From the NCBI GenBank assembly GCA_016987375.1, contig PJRA01000508.1:631227-695226 (forward strand): a stretch of DNA of 64,000 nucleotides, given 5' to 3'. The notes beneath the pieces are model-generated. The model was not told where the DNA came from and searched no databases. It saw nothing but the letters and a program-made list of their open reading frames with translations. The stretch comes from Brachionus koreanus (taxonomy: Eukaryota; Rotifera; Eurotatoria; Ploima; Brachionidae). Of this stretch, positions 9,545 to 20,300 are shown piece by piece. A program made the translations under genes and the position numbers. Each line of letters starts with the position of its first letter. Position 1 is the first letter of the stretch.

Positions 9545-11110
9545 GTTATTGCTGCGACACCTAACATGTAGATTGTCTAAGCCCATCACCACCAATTGAC
9601 CGTGTACAGCTGTAGCAGCCTATTCCATTGAACTTATCTAAGGCCATTTTAAAGTTAGCGGTTGACTTGGATTTCACTACATTTTCTGGCAACTTATTCC
9701 AATACGGAACTACTCTGTTTGAGAAAAATACGTGTCTGACATTTACTGCAGCCGCAAAATCATTTCTAATTTGAGCTGGGAAACTTTCTCTCTGGTCTCT
9801 GATGCTATTTCCTCTTAACGCCCCGGCTGGTCCCTTGTTTTCTGATTTATTCACTAGATTCTTGACCAAGCTTATTTTTTCTATTCCATTCACTAATTTG
9901 TACATTTCAATCAGGTCCCCTCTCACTCTTCTTTCACTCAGCTTTGTCAGTCCTAATTATGTCAGCCTCATTTCATACGGCATATTTCTTACAGACAACG
10001 GTATTTTTGTTGCCCTTTCTTGCACCTTTTCCAACGCATTCACGTCCATTTTCATACTTGGATTCCAAACCTGCACTGCCTAATCTAGGTAGGGTCTCAC
10101 CATGGATATATACAATCTTACCCACAGTCTTTCCTCTCTACTTGTAAACGTTCGCTTCAGCATTCCAAGTACCCTACTCGCTTTCGCACAAGCACTTTTC
10201 ACTTGGCTAGTCCATTTTAAATCTGATGAAACCATGACTCCAAGATCCCTTTCACACTCTGTGGTTGCTAATGTAATATTTCTGTTGCTTTTTTATGTAT
10301 ACTTATGCCTTTCATTTAGTCTGCCGAAATGCATTACTTTACATTTGTTAGCACACAATCCCATACGCCAAACCTCTATCCATTGACATACTCCATCCAG
10401 ATCTTTCTGTAACATCGCTCTCTCATAAACATTATTAACTAATCCGAGTAATTTTGAGTCATCTGCGTACAATTCCATTCTATTTGAAACGCAGCCGGGT
10501 TGGTCATTTACGTACAGAACAAATAGCAGAGGTTCAAGAACAGACCCTTGCGGAACTCAACTCAGTACCTCTGACCATTTAGAAACTTCATCACCAAGTA
10601 CAACCCGCTGAGTTCTCATACTCAAAAAGTCTTCGAGCCACCTTACTATTTTCTCACCTAGCCCATAACCACGTAGTTTATAAAGAAGTCGTTGATGCGG
10701 TACCGTATCAAAAGCTTTAGAGAAGTCTAATAGTATTTCATCCACACTGTTACCTTTGGACAACTCAGATGTGATCATATCAAGCGTTTCAAGTAGGTTC
10801 GTTACACATCCTTTCTATGGAACAAATCAATGTAGACTTCCAATTATTAGATTATTCTCTTGAAGGTAAAACAGTAGTAGGTCCCTGACAATACCTTCCA
10901 GAACTTTACAAACGACTGACGTAAGTGATACCGGTCGATAATTAACTGGCTCTAATTTACTTCCTTTTTTAAAGATCGGCGGCGAAACATTTGCTCTTTT
11001 CAACTCTTTTGGGATTTTTCCTGTCTGTAATGGTTTTGTTTTTCGGTATTATTAGATGTACTTGGTCTGTGCCCATCGATTTGTTGCCATTTAATTTCTC
11101 TCATAGATGG
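9545..11110 (-). mobile_element. Degenerate jockey/CR1-type LINE, RT to 3' end
   Basis: Read on the minus strand, RT blocks occur in order in several frames: 'YRPVSLTSVVCKVLEGIV' (about 10,900), 'ILLDFSKAFDTVPHQRLLYK' (about 10,720), 'VPQGSVLEPLLFVLYVND' (about 10,540), catalytic 'YADDSK' (about 10,465), 'KCKVMHFGR', 'ERDLGVMVSSDLKWT' and 'VWNPSMKMDVNALEKVQ'. The C-terminal tail frame is 9561-9926. Frame changes and stops separate the blocks, so the copy is inactive. The 3' end carries a CTACTACTACT tail at about 9535-9545, and a similar tail is found on the fragment at 20820-21080. The 5' half (endonuclease) is not seen. Confidence 0.9.
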
Positions 11111-12149
11111 ATCATTAGAAATTATGAGAATTCCTTGAATCATAGAAATCCTTGAGATTTTCCATTGTTAAAGGATTATATATTTTGTCAGTAGAATTTT
11201 CGAAAAAAGTTTGACAAATAAAAATCCTAAAATGATCCCTTTTTCTTTATCAGTTTTAAACTCTTATACACCAAAATTAGTTTATTTTTCCAGAACTGTT
11301 TTTATGTACAAGAATCCAAATTTTTCCATTAAATTCTTAACTTCAAAACGAAATTTATTTGTTAATGAATAGAATTTATTATCCTAAAGTTCAAAGTTTA
11401 ATTTTAGATTTTTTTCTTTTTTAATAGCCTTTTAAGTTTTTTCATCTCAATAATTATATCAAGATTATATTTTGGAAACGAGTGTTTAAATTTTTTTTTT
11501 AAAGTTTGGAATTGAAACATATGATTCTTTAAAATTCACGAGTATATATATTTATTTATTAAAAAATATAGTTTGGGTTTAGACCCGGGCAGTTTGGAAT
11601 GGATCTTAGTCCTTCCTTTGAGCCACGTGAAAATAAATTGCTTATAGTAATTCCTGAAATAATAGTAAATTCGGTAAAAATAATGAGGATAAGAGCTAAA
11701 GTAGACTGCATGTCAAGCAATTCATGAGTATATGTTGACAAGCAAACTGAATCAAAAGATTTGAGACATCTATGGATAAGTTCTCCAGACTCAAATTTTA
11801 CATAAATTGAATTTTAACATATTTTTTTCTTCTACAAATTTGTTATTTTGTTTCGATTTAGTATTAATTTGGGTCAAAACGAAGGTGTAGGCCATTGGGA
11901 CGAACCCCCTAAATTATATTTTTAATAATGAAAAAATTTAAAATTAATGAGGTATTATTTTATTAATTAAGTCGATGCTTTCAGAGCTTAAGCATAAATC
12001 TTGAGCATAATTGTCAAGTTCATTTTACATGATTAAACAGCTTTACATGATTAAATTTGACTGTATCAGATGGGTCAATTTTACTAATAGAAAAATCTAT
12101 GAAGAAATAAATTGGACAATGATCGCTAGATAGGTAAAGGTTTTAAACC
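11111..12149. other. AT-rich DNA, possibly old LINE 5' debris
   Basis: A 60-codon minus-strand frame (11559-11741) has no clear similarity. Nothing else is recognised. Confidence 0.4.
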
Positions 12150-12371
12150 TAATGATTTAGCGGTCTAGATGTCTACCTTGGAGAGTGTATTAAGAAACGT
12201 CTTGTACGAACGATTAAAAAATATTATCAAGATGGCAATTGTGCATTTTAGTCTGACGTAGTATCATCTCATAATGCCAATATGGTATAAAATTATATGT
12301 TAGACAGAAATATAAAGTATGTTGCTAAAGAAGTGAATCTAGCAAACTTTAAAGAGGGAATTAAGCTTTAA
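12150..12371 (+). mobile_element. Tc1/mariner-type transposase remnant (C-terminal part)
   Basis: One frame reads 'GLDVYLGECIKKRLVRTIKK' then 'YYQDGN', '(stop)SDVVSSHNANMV' and 'NIKYVAKEVNLAN'. This matches the Tc1/mariner DDE core (W-x-D-x-x-x-x-H-Y/N-A ... V-x-K-x-x-N-P-x-N-x-P). Two in-frame stops make it a pseudogene. It ends within 10 bp of the left edge of duplicated block copy 2 (12381). Confidence 0.75.
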
Positions 12372-12418
12372 ACGTATATATCGCAAAAAAAATATCAGAA
12401 CATTTTGAAAAAAAAACT

Positions 12419-12492
12419 TGCCCAACGGGAGGATCGAACTCACGACCTTCGCGTTATTAGCACGACGCTCTAACCAACTGAGCTAGCCGGGC
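12419..12492 (-). tRNA. tRNA-Ile (anticodon AAU), copy 2
   Basis: Identical in sequence to 6278-6351, including the downstream T-run terminator (12408-12416). Confidence 0.97.
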
Positions 12493-12775
12493 TTGCTTGC
12501 TTAAACTTATTAAACTCTTATTAAAATTAAATATTGTAATAATCCTTTATTTTTAAATTGAAATTATTAAAATATTTATTTTTAATTTAAACATAAAAAA
12601 TAACCAAGATAGAATAATAAGTTACTATTTCGTTAAAAAAAATTAGATTTTTGTTTTAAACGTAACAAAAATTAAAGTATTAGATTTTTTAATTTTTTAT
12701 TAAAAAAAAAAAAGAAATAAATAAAAAAAAATTATCTACAAATTTATGTGGTTTAATTGAATATATTTTAAATAA

Positions 12776-13525
12776 TTAATTAATCATTTGCTTAATATCG
12801 GAAAAAAATTGGGACAATTTACAAATATTATTTTTAGGTACAAAACCACATTCATTTGTCAAAATGTTTTTAACATAACATTGACTGGATTCATTCTTTT
12901 CGTCCAAAATAACCAAACGATCTGAGAAATGAATTGACAATTCTTGAATCGAACTAGACTTGTGTGAAACTGTACATACATAAATAAAGTCTGTATCTTG
13001 TATTTGACTTGATTGTGACAAAGACTGCTCATGTTCAAAAAGAAATGAATTAGCTGATTGAAAATTTTTTGATTTGAAGCCAAAAGAATCAATGTGCATT
13101 TGAGAAAATCTAGTAGTATTTTGTTTGCATTGAGGAGATTCATACAAAACATTTGAAAATGCAGATGAACAATTTGATCCATAATCAGAAGTAGTACTTT
13201 CTAATATTTCTGATGATGTTGAATTTAAACAAGAGATTGAGTATGCATCTGATAATTGAGGTGATGTAATTAATAAAGGAAATTTTGAAATATTCAAACT
13301 TGATTGATCACAAATTTGATCAGTTTTATCATTGAACAAATTAACTCTTGCAGTACTTTTTTTCAATGTCTTTGATTGTTGAGCATTTATTTTGACTGGA
13401 GTTAACATGTCTACTTGGGTAATGGCAATGTATGTGGATTGGTTTATTTCTTCTTTGTTTCCACACAAACCATTGTTGAATTTGGTTTTAGCTTTTTCGA
13501 TAAATTTGCTTATTTGACTTGGCAT
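12776..13525 (-). CDS. SH3-domain protein, copy 2
   Basis: A 249-residue open frame, identical in protein to the copy at 6635-7384 except Phe instead of Leu at residue 8. It has the same low-complexity N-terminus and C-terminal SH3-like domain. The frame is undamaged, so the copy may be functional. The upstream region differs from copy 1 at several positions, so expression could differ. Confidence 0.75.
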   Translation of the reverse strand: MPSQISKFIEKAKTKFNNGLCGNKEEINQSTYIAITQVDMLTPVKINAQQSKTLKKSTARVNLFNDKTDQICDQSSLNISKFPLLITSPQLSDAYSISCLNSTSSEILESTTSDYGSNCSSAFSNVLYESPQCKQNTTRFSQMHIDSFGFKSKNFQSANSFLFEHEQSLSQSSQIQDTDFIYVCTVSHKSSSIQELSIHFSDRLVILDEKNESSQCYVKNILTNECGFVPKNNICKLSQFFSDIKQMIN

Positions 13526-13882
13526 TTTTTTCTATGATTTTTCTAATTTAGTTGTTTTGAATGTGTTTTGGTAGAAAACATGCCCACGTATTTATATCTA
13601 TCTGTTAAAAGAACTAGAATTTGTTTGATTGTTCTCATTTTTATCAACTACTTCTTTCGGTTTTTACAAATAGCTAAAATGACTGGTTTTATTTATCAAT
13701 TAAAAAAACAGGTAATGAATAATTATTTTTTTTTAGTTTTTAGTTAATTCATAATTTAATTCTGATCAATTAAATTAAATTAAGTTTTTTTTTTAACTAA
13801 TTTATATTGACTTTATTTTGCCGCTGTTGACTAAAAAATTAATCAAAAAAATTTCATCTGAGTTATTTCTTAAATCGAATAT

Positions 13883-13969
13883 TTAACTTTTTGAAGAATT
13901 TGCCAAAAATATGAAAATAATTGTTAAAAATATTACTGTTCCTATGATAATTACAAAATAAAACCAATT
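13883..13969 (-). pseudogene. Truncated 3' tail of the tail-anchored protein gene
   Basis: Copy of the last ~29 codons (membrane segment and stop) of the 7734-8123 gene, cut off at the duplication edge. It has no start codon. Confidence 0.75.
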
Positions 13970-14340
13970 AATATTTCAATAAGATAAAAAAGTTATCGTT
14001 TTAATATCTATAATAAAAGATTTTATTGAATTACTTGAATTTTTTATTAGACTAGGATTTTGAGTTTATTTTTTGTTAAAATCTTTAAAACAAATCTTGT
14101 AAGCAAGTTTAGATTTTAAAAGTTTTTCTTTTGTTTAGCTTTTATTTATATTACTTAATAAAATTAATAACTCTAATTCAAAATAAATAGCTTTTTTAGT
14201 ATTTATCTAATATTTAGGAACTCTGATAATTTAGTAAATTTTTTAATAGTTAAAAATTAAATTCAATAAAATGTTTATTTTATTATTATATTTAAATTAA
14301 GCTTTGTAAAAAAAATAAAAAAAAATATTTAGTCTCGTTA
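13970..14340. other. AT-rich DNA downstream of TUBGCP2
   Basis: Contains the TUBGCP2 3' flank; no other feature seen. Confidence 0.5.
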
Positions 14341-17300
14341 TTATTGATGTATCATTGATTGCGATAATCTCATTTTTTCAATTTGATTTCTATAATGATC
14401 ATTAAAGTCTAATCTGTACAGTACGTTTCCGATCTTTGTTTCACCAAGACCATTACTCATATCATTTATAATTTTAGCAAGCAAATCCAATAGTAATTTT
14501 GAAAATTTATCATCATAACTTTTTATACTTGTGGCAAATGCTTCATCACTAACCATCTTATTCAAATCATCACTTATTTCCTGAAGAATTTTTTTGCGCC
14601 TCTCTTGACTCTCTTTTAAAGTCATTGACTTCCATTCTAATTGTGACGTTTCTTCTTTGTCTTTTATATTCTTTGTAACTCCTTGAACAAATACTGAAAA
14701 CATGATACATTCAGACAAAATTTTTTGAATTAACAAAAATGAATCATTTGTAATTATACAATCTCTTAGACAAGTATCTAAGAATTTTGCATGATGTTCG
14801 ATCACATTATCAATATTAGCAACTTCTTTCAAATTTGTCTCAAATGTGTTCCAACTTGATTCAATAACTTCAAAAGTCATATAATTCAAAAAATTTTGTA
14901 CAAAATTAAGCATTCGCTGTCTAAGTGCACATGCCAATGAGTAATATGGATAACTACGACCTAAACACATTTCTCCTGATTTAGTACAAAGCCAGACACT
15001 AAAAATATTTTAACTAAAAGAATTTAAATATTTTTTAATTTAATTTAATTTACGTTAGTAGCTGTCTTTCTACATGTTTCATTAGGAACAAATGACGAAA
15101 GAGTATTTGATATTTGAATAAAGTCTTATTTGATAATTTAATTTTAAAAATTAATTTTTTTTTACAGATTTAAGTGATTATTTTTACTTTTTTGTTTATT
15201 ATCAGCGAAAGGGGCCATTTAATAGCATAGTCCAATACAAATGCATCTAATCCTTTCAAGTTTTTACTCTTTTCAGAATCCAATTCGAGTTCAACTAGAA
15301 TTGATAAATATCTCATATTTAGCATTAGTAATTTTCAATTATTTTTTTAATATTTTTTTTATTTTCATTTATTTCAAACAATTTACATCGCTTTTAAGGC
15401 GTTTATTGAAATAAATGAATGAAAATAAAAAAAATCTTTTAATTAAATTTATTTATTTTGAAAAATGCTGAAAAAATAAAAACAATATTTTATTTGAAAT
15501 GACTTAATAGTAAATAAAGTAATAAAACAAGTTTGATGATTCCTCATGGTTCCTTGATTAATTTGCTTTATATTACCTTTAATAAACCTTAATATCAAAA
15601 AGATCTCATCTCACTGATTTCCACTGATCACATGAATAGAAATAGATAGAGAAAAATTAAAGCAAAATCGAATTTAGAATATTCAAAACTAAAAGTATAT
15701 ATTTTATGGTGTACTTAAAAATAATGGTTCACTACTTAAAAATAATTTATTTTCTACTCAATCTCACATTTTCAATTCCGTATTCTGATTATTGAGTACT
15801 TTAATGAAACAACTTAAAAAATGAATTTTCTACTTAAAAATAATATATCAGTACTTAAAAATAATTTTTTTGTTGTACTTAATTTTCATTTATCAGTACT
15901 TAATTTATTTAAACTCTAATGTGTGACTACATTTAAAAATTAAAAATTAAGTTAACAAAATAGCAAACAATCTAATTTATTATTGATGTAAATGCTTATA
16001 TATCTTACCATATAAAGCTATTGTACGTGAAATAAGTGAATTTTTTAAACTTACATTATTGACCTAAAATGGAAAATGAGGAAGATTCATGTTCAACTGA
16101 ATATCTTGACCACAGAAAGGATGACACAACAAACGATGTTGATGAAGCGAACAAGAACCGAATTCACCAACACCAACAACAAAAAAGCTCTGATTTTATA
16201 CTTATCTTTTATTAAATGCTGAAATAAAATTTTTAATATCTTTAATTATTGATTTTTACTTGATTTTCATTGAAAAGTACTCAAAAATTAGTTTTAATTA
16301 CCGAATGATTATTATATGTATTGAATAATCATTTAAAGTACTTGAAAAATATTTTGAGTAGAAAAAAAATTAGTTTTAAGTACACCATAAAATATATACC
16401 TAAACTAAATATTAATGAATTTTTTTCTGAAAATATATTTTTTTTAAATCTAAATTTAAGAAGAAATTAATTTTGATATAAATCTAAATGTCATTAAATT
16501 CAGATAATTACATCACATAGAATTAATACCATGAAAGAAGACTTCTAAAATGTATCCAAAACTCAAAACTGTAAGGATTTTTTTTTTCAAAAAATGTTTA
16601 TTATAATTAAATAAAAAGAAAAAAAGTCATGGTAACAAAAAAGATCGAAAAAATCCCTCCGGGTTTTGAGTGTAAAGGTCAGTTACCTTTATTAGTGTGT
16701 ATAATTAGATAAAGATTTTAGATATGTAAACTTTTATAAACAATACAATATTTGAAGCAGCTAGCTAAAATATTAAATTTAAAGAAACTATTTAAGCTAT
16801 TTTTTTTATCATTCTAAAAGAAAAATTTCAAATATGAAAATTTTCTTACCATTTTTTTGCGTAATACCTTGTATTTTGATTACCATACTTTTAAGATCGT
16901 TGAGTAAAAATTTGCATCTCAAATCATCCTTATATGGATCAGAGTTGGCACTTGTAATTCTTAGAGAAACTTCCAGAAGCGATTCAATTTTATTCAAACG
17001 AATCTCAGTGTTGGACTTATCCAGTTCTTCTTCAGCTATGTCCATGAAATGAACCATAAAATCACTCTGGTCAAGCAAAAAATAGTGTTTTAAAGAGCGC
17101 AAACGATCGATTAGCCTGTGATCTTTGAGCAATAAATTAAGCAGAATTTTGCTTGAAAAGTTATAGGCATTTTCTACAATTTGCTTATAAACCTCTTCTT
17201 TAACTGTAAAATAAATCTCAACAGGCTCAGGTAGATCAAATCGTCTAGACTTATTATCAGTTTTTGCCGGAACATTTTCAAAGCCCACTAGCTCATTTGA

Positions 17301-20300
17301 ATTTACATCTTTAACAAGCATAGAACCAGTTTCAAAAATAGCATTTAAATACTTTCCGGTAAGCAGTATTTTTTCCGAAATGGTAGCCAAAAATTTCGGA
17401 ATATTTTGAGAGTTAATCGAATATTTTTTTTCCCAAAATTTTTCGTTAAAATCCTCTTTTAGCTTCTCTTTAGTTATATCTTTGTCTTCAGTAATCATAA
17501 ATTCATTATAGGGATCGTTTATTTGTCCTTTGAAAATCCAATCTCGAAGCATTTCGAAATAAGGCCGTGAGGTTGTTTGTCCAAGATAGAAAATCAACTC
17601 CTGCAATTTTGGATCACCAGAATAGGCCAGAACTTTTTCGTACAAAATGTCAATCACTGCACTACCACAGCAGTCTCCCTTTAATTAATTTTAAGAAGAA
17701 ATTAATTTCATTCTTCAAATTTGCTTAGCTTTATTTACTTTATTTATAACTTTAATAATGGAGGCTAAAATTTCCATAAAACCCATTATCGGATTGACAT
17801 AGTACCATAATTTTTGAAGAGATAAATTTCCTTTACGCTGTAAATTTTCCAGCTGACAGATGAAGACAAAATGATTTTTGAGCAATTCTCTTATTGAAGC
17901 ACACAAAGCGTGATTGACAAGACCCCACTTAAATTCAGATTTTTCTTCAACAAAGCGAATTATTAACGAATAGTGAGAGCAAACAGGCAGGATTCTTTTG
18001 GCTAATTCGCGCATGGCAGGGTCTAGTGATCTTTCTATATGGAATGTTCGTTCGGCATGCTTGTCACCTAAAGATGGCGTTTTAATAAATTTTCCCTCAA
18101 AACCCTTTAAAAAAATTGAATTTTTAGCAATGAAAGAAAAAAAAAATACACTCATGCAATTAAGAAGATCGTCGACAATCATGTCCTCTTGAGCACTTAG
18201 GGCTAGTTTATTTACTTCGCAGTCCACTTCGAATTTTTCAGCATTTGGATAAAAGTCCCAGGTCAAGTTTGGGCGATCATGCATCCAACTTGGGTATTCT
18301 GGGTATATTTGAAGTTTGCTCTCTTTTCGCCTATTTTTTGATTTGTCAGAAAAAGCTATTTTAGATATTGAAGTCAATGCGGTTGCTGATAATGTAACAA
18401 TTGGACTTGAAGATCCTTTTAAGACTTTGTCTTTCATCTTATCAATCGTAAATTATTTAAAAATTTTAATTTTTTAATTAAAAAAAAGAAGAAGAAATAA
18501 TTCATAGAACAAAAAATGAATATCTAAAATAAAAAAATTTCACATGTTCCTGGTCTAATTTTATTAAAAATTAACGAGAGATGCTTTTAGAACCCGATAC
18601 ATTATGCTTTACTTTGTAAAGTTATATTGTAATGCATATTTTTTGAAAACTCTTAGTCTAAATTTTAAAATTATATGTCTAGTTATTTTGAATAAAATCA
18701 TTGACCCTGTTACAGCACTAAAAAGAGAAAAAATTCAGTAAATTTTCCTTATTTTTTTACTATGATGAATCATAAAACTTTGTGTTTTTTTAGAAAGTTG
18801 GATTTTTTTAATTTTAGAATTATTGTTATTCTAAAACCTTATTATATGTTAAAATAAATAGAATTGAATACTCTTCAGAATTATATGTTTAATTTTTTTT
18901 ATTTTACTCTAAAAAAAAATATGAAATGAAAACTTAATTGAAAAAAAGACCTATTAGCAGCAGTAGTAACTCGTGAAATAGATCTAGTGGAAGGTAAGAA
19001 TGTACTTAGAGTAAGAAGAATACAAAACTGTTTTGAAAAATTAAATGGTGGTAATATGAGCCTTCAGAGGAAGATCGATCAACCATTCTTCGTCACAATG
19101 CTCTGCGTACGGTTGTGTTTAGTGGAATATCCAAGAATAATGTTAATGTATGCTTTATTTCAAGAAAAATATTCTTCTTTGGTAAAACGAAAGCTAGATT
19201 TGTTTCTTCAAGATAAGGCTATACCTCAAAAAGCTAGAAGAAAAATGGCAAAATTAGAGGAGCTGGTAGGGGTCCAGCTTCTTCCTCTTTCTTCTTCTTC
19301 ATCCAACATATTGTCCAGAGCTTTCTATTTCTGGTTATCATCTTTTTCGCTCAATGGCTCATTTTATTAAAGGACAGAATTTTCCTAACAAAGACCTATT
19401 TTAAAAAGGATGTCGTTAGTTAATTGGCTTCAAAGCCATGAAAAGTAAAAAAAGGAATTTAAGTACTCCGCTGATAGATGGTTAATTTAATATAATTTTT
19501 TGAAAATAATTCATAGTTAAATGCTTTATTTTAAAATATGTATTTATAAATTTTAATTATATAATTCTTGTAAAATTTTTTGGATCTAAAATTTTTTATC
19601 AACTTGGAGATAAAGAAAAGTAATTTAAACAAAAATTGATTCAAACTTGTTTTGAAATTTACTTTAAAACTAAAACTAAATTTTGAAATATAAGAAAAAA
19701 TTTTATGTTAACTGTTTGAATTTCTTTTCCTTAGTTTTATCGAATTTAATTTCAATCAGATTTAATGAATTAAGATTTTATCTTTTTTTGATTTACTTTT
19801 TAACTTTTTATTTAAGAATATTTGATATTTTAAATTATTTCTGAATAAAAATAAAAATCTAATAGAGAACTTGTTCACAGTAAGCGATTACTATTTTTTT
19901 AGATCTAAGCTAATGAGGCTATGTGAATTTTGGTACAAAAAACAAAAACAAAAATTCTAAATTGAAATAACTTTTTTAGTTTAACTCTAAAACCTGTTCT
20001 GCAAATTGTATCAACTGATACATCGTTTGTATCACCTAAATTTAATATGTGCAAAAACTGTGCATCTATGCAAAACTCTATGCGCATTGCGAAATTATCA
20101 AAATTAAATTGCAAACTTTTTGCAGACTCTGGTTTTGTCTGATACAAAGTATGTATCAACTGATACAATTCGCAGAACAAGTTTTAGACTTACAGAAAAA
20201 AAGTTATTTTTGTTTTTGTTTTTTGATCCAAAATTCACAATGCCACTAATGATGACGCTTTATAAAAAAATCTTTTGATAAAAGATAGATGTATTATTAA

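Larger units (their letters stand above)
12381..13969. repeat. Segmental duplication, copy 2
   Basis: Direct copy of 6240-7820. It contains tRNA-Ile, the SH3 gene and the truncated 3' tail of the membrane-protein gene. The right half (about 13502-13969) differs at about ten positions from copy 1; the left 1.1 kb is almost identical. Confidence 0.95.
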
